NCBI GenBank assembly: GCA_964405755.1
Contig: CAYOPF010000005.1
Location: 1-43,701 of the forward strand
Origin: GWF2-33-9 sp964405755
GTDB taxonomy: Bacteria; Bacteroidota; Ignavibacteria; Kapaibacteriales; UBA2268
Direction of reading: 5' to 3'
DNA length: 43,701 nucleotides
Under the pieces are notes generated by a model that was not told the origin of the DNA, searched no databases, and worked only from the letters and a program-made list of their open reading frames with translations. Positions 26,108-34,040 of this stretch are shown piece after piece. The first letter of the stretch is position 1, and every line of letters starts with the position of its first letter. The translations under genes were made by a program, and so were the position numbers.

Positions 26108-27015
26108 CACCATATAATCTAGCAGCATTCGAGCAAGAGCCAGCTCCATCCTTGCCAAATTCAAATTTTGAATGGTCGTTTAAATTTCTTCCAATAGAAA
26201 AGCGTAATGCAATATTTACTATATATAATTTACTTAGTTATATTGATAACATTGTGGATATAGATCACTTTTTTATTGTTTATAACGACAGAGAGCTACT
26301 AAAAAAGAAACTAGAACGCATTAATCGTTGGAATTCAATAATAATAGATGTATATGATGATTCAAAAAATATTTCGACATATTTGACACCATTACGTTAT
26401 GTAGTTAAAAGATTTTCTATTCCGCATCAGTACTTTGAATTTATGTTTAACGGTTTCCGAAGGGATCTAACACAAAACAGGTACGAGACCTTCGAAGATT
26501 TAAAGGAATATATGTTCGAAGTTGCAAGTGTAGTGGGATTGATAGTAATCGAAATATTGGGGTATAGGTACGATACTACTCGCGAGTATGCAATTAATCT
26601 TGGTTATGCTTTGCAATTAACTAATATTCTAAGGGATATCAAGACCGACAAAGATCGCGGATACATTTATCTTCCTCTCAAGGATATCCGTCAGCACGGT
26701 TATTCAGTGGACGAAATATTACACGAAGAATATAACGACAGTTTTGTAGAGTTGATGCAATTCGAATCTCAAAGAGCAAAGCATTATTTCCATCAAGCAC
26801 GATTGCTTTTGCGTCCAGATGAACGAAAAAGCATGTTGGCAGCCGGTATAATGGATGAAATTTATTTTAGGTTACTCGAAAAAATTGAATTAAATGAATA
26901 CAATGTATTAAAAAAACACATTAAGGTTTCAAGCGTACATAAATTTATGATTGCATTAAAGCACTTTCTAAGTTTGAAATTATTTGTCAATCGTATCAAA
27001 AGAATGCCTAATTAA
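26095..27015 (+). CDS. hpnD: Presqualene diphosphate synthase-like protein HpnD
   Basis: A 306-residue squalene/phytoene synthase family enzyme expected to join two farnesyl diphosphates head to head. The acidic motifs are 'YIDNIVDID' (Asp51, Asp55) and 'NILRDIKTDKDRGYIYLP' (Asp181, Asp185). Between them lie 'FNGFRRDLTQNRYETFEDL' and 'VASVVGLIVIEILGY', typical of the group. The first motif is DNIVD, where relatives usually have DDIVD, a conservative change. It is last in the hutH-to-hpnD gene string; an 8-bp hairpin spans its stop codon. Confidence 0.85.
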   Translation: MEILTPYNLAAFEQEPAPSLPNSNFEWSFKFLPIEKRNAIFTIYNLLSYIDNIVDIDHFFIVYNDRELLKKKLERINRWNSIIIDVYDDSKNISTYLTPLRYVVKRFSIPHQYFEFMFNGFRRDLTQNRYETFEDLKEYMFEVASVVGLIVIEILGYRYDTTREYAINLGYALQLTNILRDIKTDKDRGYIYLPLKDIRQHGYSVDEILHEEYNDSFVELMQFESQRAKHYFHQARLLLRPDERKSMLAAGIMDEIYFRLLEKIELNEYNVLKKHIKVSSVHKFMIALKHFLSLKLFVNRIKRMPN

Positions 27016-27025
27016 TAAATTAGGC
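27006..27025 (+). terminator. Weak hairpin over the hpnD stop codon
   Basis: GCCTAATT and AATTAGGC form an 8-bp stem with a four-base loop, spanning the stop codon. An A-rich tract, not a T tract, follows, so it is a weak terminator or an mRNA 3'-end stabiliser at best. Confidence 0.3.
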
Positions 27026-27087
27026 CAATCAAATAAAAAAAGACCAAAAAATCATTGTATTGAGGTATTCTTTTAGAAAATTATTTG

Positions 27088-27095
27088 TAATTTTG
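27088..27095 (+). promoter_or_regulatory. Putative -7 promoter element (TAATTTTG) for the ferredoxin gene
   Basis: TAATTTTG lies 34 bases before the ATG at 27130. A TTG at 27060-27062 is 25 bases upstream, too far for a confident -33 box. Confidence 0.4.
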
Positions 27096-27129
27096 TATAA
27101 ATTGTTTTACTTATTTTTCGGAGAAATAT

Positions 27130-27321
27130 ATGGCACACAGAATTAACGAAGATTGTATCAATTGTGGAGCATGCGTCCCAGAATGTCCAGTAAACGCTAT
27201 TTCTGAAGGCGATGATATTTATGTAATCGACGAATCAGTATGCGTGGATTGCAAAGGTCATTTCGACGAACCACAATGTGTTGCGGTATGTCCTGTTGAT
27301 TGCATTCTTCATGTTGCATAA
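27130..27321 (+). CDS. 2[4Fe-4S] ferredoxin
   Basis: A 63-residue electron carrier. The first cluster motif is 'CINCGACVPECPVNAI' (C-x2-C-x2-C-x3-CP). The second is 'CVDCKGHFDEPQCVAVCPVDC', with eight residues between the second and third cysteines, the expanded spacing of Chlorobium- and Allochromatium-type ferredoxins. Such proteins donate low-potential electrons, for example to 2-oxoacid oxidoreductases. It is flanked by a TAATTTTG element and a perfect hairpin terminator, so it is transcribed alone. The ribosome site is CGGAGAA. Confidence 0.95.
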   Translation: MAHRINEDCINCGACVPECPVNAISEGDDIYVIDESVCVDCKGHFDEPQCVAVCPVDCILHVA

Positions 27322-27342
27322 ACAACTTTTCTAAGTTAGTAG

Positions 27343-27373
27343 AAAAATGGCTGACATTAATCAGCCATTTTTT
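27343..27373 (+). terminator. Strong Rho-independent terminator after the ferredoxin gene
   Basis: AAAAATGGCTGA and TCAGCCATTTTT form a perfect 12-bp stem around a CATTAA loop, running into T residues, 21 bases after the stop codon. The symmetric A/T tails could let it act in both directions. Confidence 0.92.
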
Positions 27374-27472
27374 ATTAATTCCAATTCATATTTTTAGATT
27401 GTCTAACAATATTTAATAAAAATTGTTAATTTAGTATTTCTTTATGAATCAAATTCATGTAATAAGGTTATA

Positions 27473-28300
27473 ATGGAAAAATCAATAATTGCCGACAGAA
27501 AACTATGGGCTATCGTATTAGGTTGTTCTAGTGGATTTGGAAAGGAAACGGCCCTGGAATTAGCCAAATCCGGGTATAATATATACGGCGTTCACCTCGA
27601 TATGGGTTCAAATCGCGAAAAAGCTGAACAATTCAGGCAAGTGCTTGAAACTATCGGAGTGGAAGCTATCTTCTTTAATGTTAATGCAGCCGACGATAAA
27701 AATCGAAACGAAATAATCGAATTCATTAAGAAAAAGCAAGAAACAGATTCTAGCCACGTTCTCAGGGTCGTGATTCACTCGCTTGCTTTTGGTGCTATTG
27801 GGCCATTTTTCTCGACAGAACAAAAGGAAATGCTACAGAAAAAGCAAGTGGAAATGACGATGGACGTAATGGCTAACTCACTTGTTTATTGGGTTCAGGA
27901 TTTGTTCAGAAACAGTTTGCTGGCCGAGAATTCCCGTATTTTTGCTATGTCGAGTATTGGTTCGGAAAGAGCTATTATAAGTTATGGTGCAGTGTCCGCT
28001 GCCAAAGCTGCATTGGAAGCATACATTCGTCAGATTGCAGTAGAGTTGGCTCCTTATAAAATTACTGCAAATGCTATTATGGCTGGATTGACCGATACTC
28101 CAGCTGCTGCAAAAATTCCCGGTTTCGAGAAAATGTTGCAACACGCAAGACAACACAATCCATTCCAAAGAAATACTGTTCCGCAAGATGTGGCCAAAGC
28201 TGTGTCTCTATTGGTAGATGAAAAATTTTACTGGATTACTGGAGCCACTATCAAAGTGGATGGCGGCGAAAGTATTCTTAATTTTATTGAATCTGTTTAA
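27473..28300 (+). CDS. Short-chain dehydrogenase/reductase, FabL/FabI-like (putative enoyl reductase)
   Basis: A 275-residue Rossmann-fold oxidoreductase. The cofactor loop is 'VLGCSSGFGKETALELA' (about 16-32), a variant of TGxxxGxG. The catalytic region is 'SSIGSERAIISYGAVSAAKAALEA', where Tyr and Lys are separated by six residues, as in FabI and FabL enoyl-ACP reductases and unlike the Y-x3-K of classical SDRs. The C-terminus 'ITGATIKVDGGESIL' is also FabL-like. Reduction of an enoyl-ACP or enoyl-CoA double bond is inferred. It precedes an acyl-CoA dehydrogenase by 17 bases, so a fatty-acyl pathway is likely. Confidence 0.75.
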   Translation: MEKSIIADRKLWAIVLGCSSGFGKETALELAKSGYNIYGVHLDMGSNREKAEQFRQVLETIGVEAIFFNVNAADDKNRNEIIEFIKKKQETDSSHVLRVVIHSLAFGAIGPFFSTEQKEMLQKKQVEMTMDVMANSLVYWVQDLFRNSLLAENSRIFAMSSIGSERAIISYGAVSAAKAALEAYIRQIAVELAPYKITANAIMAGLTDTPAAAKIPGFEKMLQHARQHNPFQRNTVPQDVAKAVSLLVDEKFYWITGATIKVDGGESILNFIESV

Positions 28301-28317
28301 TTAAAAAATAAATAAAT

Positions 28318-29469
28318 ATGTTTGAATTAACCTTTACAGAAGAACAAAAAATGCTTCGCGAAATGGTTCGCGATTTCGTAAATAACGAGTTGAAGCCAAT
28401 TGCCGCTCAAATTGATGAAAACGAGGAAATTCCAGACCATATAAGGCAAAAAATTGGTGAATTGGGTTTGCTTGGAGCTGCTTTCCCATCTGAATATGGT
28501 GGAAGCGATTTCGGAGAAGTAGGATATTGCATTATTCAAGAAGAAGTCGGCAGAGCATGTGCATCGACAGCAACATTTATTGGAGCACACGTGTCGATTG
28601 GTACCAATTCCATTTATTTGGGTGGTAGTGAAGAATTGAAGCAAAAATACCTTCCAGCACTCACTTCAGGCGAAAAAATTGCTGCATTTGGATTGACCGA
28701 GCAAGGCGCAGGTTCCGATGCTTTCAATCTAAAGACAGTTGCCGAAGAAGATGGTGATTATTGGGTGATTAATGGTGAAAAACAATGGATTACCAATGGT
28801 CCTTTTGCCGATGTTGTTTCAGTTTATGCACGTACTAAAAAAGGAATAAGTGCTTTTGTTGTCGAAAAAGGAATGGAGGGCTATTCCACTGGTGCCCCAG
28901 AAAAGAAAATGGGTATCCGTGGTAGCAAAACTTCTACATTAAAATTTGAGAATGTCCGCGTACCAAAAATGAATATAATTGGTAAGGAAGGATATGGTTT
29001 TCCAATTGCCATGAAGGTGCTTAACGCTGGACGATTGGGACTAGGTGCTGCTTGCTTAGGGCAAATGAAAGAATTGCTGGAACTATCTACAAATTACTCA
29101 AAAACTCGTTACCAATTCGGCGAACCAATTGCGAACTTCCAGGCAGTTGAATTTATGTTGGCAGATATGGCAGTTATGGTTTATGCATTGGAATCGATGC
29201 TATACCGAACTGCAACTTTGTATGATTTGGGCAAAATGACTCAGGCACAAGCTGGGATAATTAAGCTATATGCTTCGGATAGTTTGGATAAACTGGTTGA
29301 TTTGGCAATGCAAATCCATGCAGGTATGGGATATTCCCGCGAGATGCCAATCGAGCGCTACTATCGCGATTCACGTATCAACCGTATTTTCGAAGGTACA
29401 AACGAAATCCAACGATTAGTAATTGCAAAGGATGTAATTCGCAAGAATGGTGCACTTTTCAATTTATAA
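28318..29469 (+). CDS. Acyl-CoA dehydrogenase
   Basis: A 383-residue FAD enzyme oxidising acyl-CoA to trans-2-enoyl-CoA, with normal family length. The N-terminal helical domain starts 'LTFTEEQKMLREMVRDFV'. The middle beta domain has 'FGLTEQGAGSDAFNLKT' and 'WVINGEKQWITNG'. The C-terminal domain has 'QIHAGMGYSREMPIERYYRD' and the catalytic-Glu motif 'IFEGTNEIQRL', the Glu position of butyryl/short-chain dehydrogenases. Short- or medium-chain substrates are likely. It may be co-transcribed with the upstream reductase and ends at a strong terminator. A link to the butyrate genes about 4 kb upstream is inference. Confidence 0.93.
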   Translation: MFELTFTEEQKMLREMVRDFVNNELKPIAAQIDENEEIPDHIRQKIGELGLLGAAFPSEYGGSDFGEVGYCIIQEEVGRACASTATFIGAHVSIGTNSIYLGGSEELKQKYLPALTSGEKIAAFGLTEQGAGSDAFNLKTVAEEDGDYWVINGEKQWITNGPFADVVSVYARTKKGISAFVVEKGMEGYSTGAPEKKMGIRGSKTSTLKFENVRVPKMNIIGKEGYGFPIAMKVLNAGRLGLGAACLGQMKELLELSTNYSKTRYQFGEPIANFQAVEFMLADMAVMVYALESMLYRTATLYDLGKMTQAQAGIIKLYASDSLDKLVDLAMQIHAGMGYSREMPIERYYRDSRINRIFEGTNEIQRLVIAKDVIRKNGALFNL

Positions 29470-29491
29470 AATGAATAAAATTTAGCACACA

Positions 29492-29521
29492 AAATCCTCC
29501 GGTTTTGGAGGATTTATTTTT
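29492..29521 (+). terminator. Rho-independent terminator after the acyl-CoA dehydrogenase gene
   Basis: AAATCCTCC (29492-29500) and GGAGGATTT (29507-29515) form a perfect 9-bp stem around GGTTTT, followed by ATTTTT. It starts 22 bases after the stop codon. Confidence 0.92.
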
Positions 29522-29552
29522 GTAAGACGATAAGGTGAATAATTAATTTTAG

Positions 29553-29560
29553 TATTTTTG
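29553..29560 (+). promoter_or_regulatory. Putative -7 promoter element (TATTTTTG) for the methylase-nuclease gene
   Basis: TATTTTTG fits TAnnTTTG between a terminator and the next start at 29632. A TTTG at 29519-29522 is 30 bases upstream, too far for a standard -33 box, so this call is weak. Confidence 0.3.
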
Positions 29561-29631
29561 TATATCATTTATTGAAAAATAATAAATATTATTGCATTTG
29601 AAAAGCTGAAAACAGCAAATAGTTAAATTAT

Positions 29632-31902
29632 GTGAAACTTACTACCATGATAAAGGAAAAAATATCGAAAGAGAAATTATTTGGGAAGCTTGATTTTAAA
29701 ACTATAGCCAACGACCCTGACTTTAAAGAAGACAGTGTTAGAGAAGTAATAATACTTCCAATCTTAAAGGATCTTGGTTACACCCAAGAAAACATAGTTC
29801 GTAGCAAGACTCTACAACACCCATTTTTAAAAATTGGTAGTAAAAAAAGACCTATTAACCTTGTCCCTGACTATGCCCTAAAAGTTGAAAATAATTTTGC
29901 TTGGGTTTTAGATGCAAAAGCACCAAATCAAAAAATAATAAATGACGACAATGTTGAACAAGTTTATAGTTACGCAACACACCCCGAAATAAGAAGCAAT
30001 TACTTCACTCTTTGTAATGGATTAGAGTTTTCAGTATATCGAACAGCCGACACCGACAAACCTATTCTATTTTTTGAATTAGAAAATATTGAAGCCAATT
30101 GGGAAGAATTAAAGCTATTGCTTGCACCAACGAGTTTTCAAGTTGGGAAAAACTTTGTCTATGAACCCAAAACAGCATATAAAACAGGATTTGATTACAA
30201 CAATAGACCACTACTTGAAGAAATACCAGTAAAGAAACGTGCCGCAAGGCGGCACTTTGGTGTTCACGGTTATTTCACAAAACAAACTTGGAATGTTGTT
30301 GCAGAGTACATTAAAAATTTTAGCAAACCAGGAGATTTAGTTCTTGACCCGTTTGGTGGTAGTGGCATTACAGCGGTAGAAGCACTAATGAATGGCAGAA
30401 GCGCAATAAATATTGACTTAAATCCAATGGCTGTTTTTTTGGTACAGTCGCTTATTGCACCAGTAAAACAAGCTGAGTTAACCCAAGCGTTTAACGAAGT
30501 AAAAGAAGAGTATGTAAAGAAAGAACCAAAAACGGAAGATGAAATAAAAAAAGCACGAAAGAAATACTCAGGTCCAAAAACACTTCCCTTACCGAAAGGA
30601 TCTGATGTGTCAACAGTTGACCAGTTGTTTAGTGATAAACAAACTGCTCAATTAGGACTTCTTAAATCAATTATATTAAAGCAGACAAATGAAGATATTC
30701 GTAACTCATTACTTCTCATGTTTTCAGGACTTGTCACAAAAGTTAACTTAACTTATCATACTTCTAAAATCGCAACTAAAGACGGACAAGGTGATGCAAG
30801 TGCATTTAGGTATTATCGTTACAGACTTGCTCCTGAGCCAGTTGATGTAGATGTAATGAAATATTTTAAACTTCGTTTTGAGAAAATTAGAGATGCAAAA
30901 AAAGAAATGGAATATTTCATTAACGATAAAACTATTTCAAATGCACAAATTGTTAAAGGCACTGCAACAAATTTGAAATTTATTCCTAAAGAAACTGTTG
31001 ACTACATTTATACTGACCCACCATACGGAAAGAAAATTCCTTATTTGGATTTATCTGCAATGTGGAACGCTTGGCTTGACTTAGAAGTAACTGAACAAGA
31101 CTTTAAAGACGAAGCAATAGAAGGGGGAGAACACGATAAAAGCAAAGATGAATACAACCAATTAATGGCACAAAGCATTAAAGAAATGTATCGTGTGCTT
31201 AAATATGACCGTTGGCTTTCTTTTGTCTTTGCTCATAAAGACCCTGAATTTTGGCACTTAATCATTGACACAGCAGAAAGTTGTGGTTTTGAATATGCAG
31301 GTGCTGTTGCACAAAAAAACGGTCAAACAAGTTTTAAGAAAAGACAAAATCCTTTTACTGTACTATCAGGTCAATTAATCATCAATTTCCGTAAGGTTCG
31401 TAATCCAAGAGCAATTATGAAAGCCAATTTGGGTATGGACATTGCTGAAATTGTAATGCAAACTATAGAAGGAATTATTGCCAAATACAACGGTGCGACA
31501 TTAGAACAAATCAATGACGAACTAATTATTAAAGGTTTAGAACTTGGCTTCTTAGACTTACTTAAAAAAGAATATACCGACTTGACACCAATCCTACTTG
31601 ATAAGTTTGACTATGACAACACAACCGAGAATTTTACAATAAGGAAAAACACAAAATTCGCAACTCACATAGATGTAAGGCTTCGCATAAAATATTATTT
31701 AATCAGCTATTTGAGACGAATGGAAAGAGAGAATAAAAGTCCACATTTTGACGAAATAGTATTAGCCATTTTACCTCTTTTAAAAAACGGGACGACACCA
31801 GAAAATCAGACAATTCTTAGTGTATTAGAAGATATTGCGGAGCGAGTGGGGCATGACAGTTGGCGACTTAAAAAAATGGGACAATCTTCACTTTTTGACT
31901 AA
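29632..31902 (+). CDS. DNA methyltransferase fused to a type I restriction HsdR N-terminal-like nuclease domain
   Basis: A 756-residue protein (GTG start; ATG at 29647 is an alternative). Residues about 30-140 resemble the HsdR N-terminal domain (HSDR_N_2), with a PD-(D/E)xK pattern: Pro79-Asp80 in 'NLVPDYALKV' and Asp94-x-Lys96 in 'WVLDAKAP'. The methyltransferase part has 'HFGVHGYFTKQTWNVVAEYI' (209-228), SAM motif I 'VLDPFGGSG' (237-245) and catalytic motif IV 'TDPPYG' (461-466). It should methylate an amino group of adenine or cytosine and may also cut DNA. No separate specificity or nuclease gene is adjacent. Asp is mostly GAC near its start, while neighbours prefer GAT, suggesting horizontal transfer. 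Confidence 0.78.
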   Translation: MKLTTMIKEKISKEKLFGKLDFKTIANDPDFKEDSVREVIILPILKDLGYTQENIVRSKTLQHPFLKIGSKKRPINLVPDYALKVENNFAWVLDAKAPNQKIINDDNVEQVYSYATHPEIRSNYFTLCNGLEFSVYRTADTDKPILFFELENIEANWEELKLLLAPTSFQVGKNFVYEPKTAYKTGFDYNNRPLLEEIPVKKRAARRHFGVHGYFTKQTWNVVAEYIKNFSKPGDLVLDPFGGSGITAVEALMNGRSAINIDLNPMAVFLVQSLIAPVKQAELTQAFNEVKEEYVKKEPKTEDEIKKARKKYSGPKTLPLPKGSDVSTVDQLFSDKQTAQLGLLKSIILKQTNEDIRNSLLLMFSGLVTKVNLTYHTSKIATKDGQGDASAFRYYRYRLAPEPVDVDVMKYFKLRFEKIRDAKKEMEYFINDKTISNAQIVKGTATNLKFIPKETVDYIYTDPPYGKKIPYLDLSAMWNAWLDLEVTEQDFKDEAIEGGEHDKSKDEYNQLMAQSIKEMYRVLKYDRWLSFVFAHKDPEFWHLIIDTAESCGFEYAGAVAQKNGQTSFKKRQNPFTVLSGQLIINFRKVRNPRAIMKANLGMDIAEIVMQTIEGIIAKYNGATLEQINDELIIKGLELGFLDLLKKEYTDLTPILLDKFDYDNTTENFTIRKNTKFATHIDVRLRIKYYLISYLRRMERENKSPHFDEIVLAILPLLKNGTTPENQTILSVLEDIAERVGHDSWRLKKMGQSSLFD

Positions 31903-31962
31903 AAATTTAAAACAATATCTTTTAAAATCATTTTTTACATAATGTTATTACGTATTTACTCC

Positions 31963-33054
31963 CTAGCTTAAACATCTTTTGTACGAAAGTGGATTTTTTG
32001 CGATTCCTATTCCATAATTTTCAAAAAGCTTCTTAACGAAAATCTTTGTTGCTTTATTTACATTTAATAAATCCAGAGATCTAATGTTATCAATCTCTTC
32101 TGGATAATCATTCAAAAACGCAGAAATTGAAAGCGTTTCGGCAAAACAACCATAAAGTACATTGTCCACTAACCCACATAATTGAGGATTGAAGTAAAAT
32201 TCCAGACCATTTTCGATAAATGCATTGCCACCATCCTGACGATAGACATTACGACATTTCTTAAACTCTTCTTCTGGAAAACCATAAGGAACAGCTACGT
32301 CCACTACATAAATTGGTTGACCGTTTTGGATATTTCTTAAATTTTCAGCAGATATCAAGCTTGCAGGATTGTGAGTACAATTAACTATTCCAGTAATTTT
32401 TGTTGTTTCATTATGGTTAATCGCGGACATATTGGGGAATATCCTTATATTCCTATCCAAAAGCAATTCGTGAAGATCTTTGGTATGATTGCTGCAAACA
32501 ATGATTTGCTCGTTATTTAAGTTTTTTTCGAAAATGTGTTCAAGGGAATCCAGACCAAGCAAGCCAAGCCCATTGATAAGCAGAGAATTGTTTTTGGATG
32601 CTATACCAGCCTTTTCGATAATGAAATCTATCTCCTGGTTCAGAATTAAAGCAGTGCCATTATCACCGTTGGTGAAAATGATGTTTGGGAACAACTCACT
32701 TAGTGTAAAGCCCGAATCGACGAGTAGGCCATCATTGCTTACTTTTAATTCAATATGCTTTCCAAACAGGCGTTTGGTCGATGCCGCTAAAAGTACAATT
32801 TTAACATCAAATTCATCAACAGCATACTCCAAAGCCGACAAAAATTGCTTTCTTGCCTTAATTATACCCGCTTTGGAAATGCAGTCGTTAGCAAATGAAT
32901 TTATAGGAATCAAACAACCACTTGAATAATCCTGATATCTGAGAAACATAGGTTCATTAAAGTCTTCCGAACCTCTGAATCTGTTGGAAACTATTGAACT
33001 GCTGACGTGTTCAAGATTCAACGAGTCTGATATAAATAAACAATCACATTTCAT
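31963..33054 (-). CDS. Rossmann-fold protein resembling long-chain acyl-ACP reductase (AAR)
   Basis: A 363-residue protein. The order of features resembles cyanobacterial acyl-ACP reductase. Residues 72-92 ('LSALEYAVDEFDVKIVLLAAS') are followed by 'IIFTNGDNGTALILNQEIDFI' (125-145), then a dinucleotide loop 'LLINGLGLLGL' with GLGLLG at 162-167. Near the C-terminus is 'NVLYGCFAETLSISAF', whose Cys303 in CFAE I recall matching the acylated Cys of AAR. If so it would reduce a fatty acyl thioester to an aldehyde with NAD(P)H. The similarity is distant and judged by eye; a shikimate-dehydrogenase- or glutamyl-tRNA-reductase-like fold with another substrate is possible. It stands alone, convergent with the methylase gene. 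Confidence 0.5.
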   Translation of the reverse strand: MKCDCLFISDSLNLEHVSSSIVSNRFRGSEDFNEPMFLRYQDYSSGCLIPINSFANDCISKAGIIKARKQFLSALEYAVDEFDVKIVLLAASTKRLFGKHIELKVSNDGLLVDSGFTLSELFPNIIFTNGDNGTALILNQEIDFIIEKAGIASKNNSLLINGLGLLGLDSLEHIFEKNLNNEQIIVCSNHTKDLHELLLDRNIRIFPNMSAINHNETTKITGIVNCTHNPASLISAENLRNIQNGQPIYVVDVAVPYGFPEEEFKKCRNVYRQDGGNAFIENGLEFYFNPQLCGLVDNVLYGCFAETLSISAFLNDYPEEIDNIRSLDLLNVNKATKIFVKKLFENYGIGIAKNPLSYKRCLS

Positions 33055-33078
33055 AACTTTTCCTCTTTTATTTTATTT

Positions 33079-33086
33079 CAAAACTA
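33079..33086 (-). promoter_or_regulatory. Putative -7 promoter element (TAGTTTTG) for the AAR-like gene
   Basis: The minus strand reads TAGTTTTG, fitting TAnnTTTG, 24 bases upstream of the ATG at 33054. No -33 element at standard spacing was found. The rest of the 249-base gap to the next gene shows nothing else. Confidence 0.35.
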
Positions 33087-33303
33087 ATTCTTTGGAAAAA
33101 GAAAAATTTAATAGTAAAGTAAAGAATATGTCAAAAAAATGTAAAATGTTGAGTCTTCAGTTAACTAGTGCACCAAGTAGCCGATTTGGTTATAAACTTG
33201 TGCTGATTATAATAAAAATTTGTATTAGAATCCCACCCAAAGTGTTTGATAGTGCAATATTGTATAGTATTTTCGTCTGTTATTTTTTGACTATTAAGAT
33301 TTC

Positions 33304-33834
33304 TTGAAAAAGAGTGTAATTATATTATTGTTTATTTCAATTGTGCTTATCGATACATTTCGTCCATTGTATCTAAGTATTTGGCAACTTAAATGGAAAA
33401 ACCAAATACGGAGAGAACTGAAATCAGAAGTGAAGAAAAACCATTTAATTACATTAGCTTTTTCGAAAACTGATCTAAGAAAAAAAAGTATACATCTTCA
33501 ATTCATCAGAAATGATGAATTCCGATTTAATAATCAAATGTATGATATTGTCCATAAAACGGAAACCAAAGATAGTATTAGCTATGTATGCTATCTCGAT
33601 TTGAAGGAGATGCTACAAATCTCTTCAATGTTGAATATATCTATGAATTCGGGATTATTAACGCCTTTCTTACCTATATTGAAGAATAAAATTATACAAT
33701 TTATCGATTATTTTCCCGAAAATAAATTGAATTGCCTGGCATATACAATTGAATTAATGATGATATTGCCAAATAATATTCATACAATATTTCGCGAAAT
33801 TGAAGTAAATTTACCCCCACCCAAATTATTTTAA
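33304..33834 (+). CDS. Hypothetical protein with an N-terminal membrane anchor
   Basis: A 176-residue protein from TTG at 33304, the only start after the in-frame TAA at 33295. It has a single N-terminal hydrophobic segment ('SVIILLFISIVLIDTFRPLYL'-like, residues 4-20) after two lysines, then a basic, mixed alpha/beta region with 'KKNHLITLAFSKTDL' and 'DSISYVCYLDLKEML'. The end is Pro-rich ('NLPPPKLF'). No family is recognised. It lies just upstream of a TonB-dependent receptor; small anchored proteins in this position occur elsewhere in Bacteroidota, but a functional link is only inferred. It is probably periplasmic with an inner-membrane anchor. Confidence 0.6.
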   Translation: MKKSVIILLFISIVLIDTFRPLYLSIWQLKWKNQIRRELKSEVKKNHLITLAFSKTDLRKKSIHLQFIRNDEFRFNNQMYDIVHKTETKDSISYVCYLDLKEMLQISSMLNISMNSGLLTPFLPILKNKIIQFIDYFPENKLNCLAYTIELMMILPNNIHTIFREIEVNLPPPKLF

Positions 33835-34040
33835 TTGTAAAAATATCAAAAACTATTCTTATTACTCATTTTGAAAGTAATGAATTTAGATTATTGAGTT
33901 GTAATCTATAGATACAATTAATTTTTAACAAATATTGACTATTGAAATAATCAATACAAAAAAATGAATTTTTTGGAGATTTAATAATTACTCTAATTAA
34001 TTTTATGTTAACAAATAACTAAACAAAAAAGGATTAAAAA

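Noticed and set aside
32984..33307. Plus-strand open frame across the AAR-like gene start
   Set aside because: Mostly antisense to a better-supported gene, no recognisable domain; likely a chance frame.
33940..33956. TATTGA/TCAATA inverted repeat upstream of the TonB receptor
   Set aside because: Six-base arms in AT-rich sequence are expected by chance; recorded only in the gene entry.
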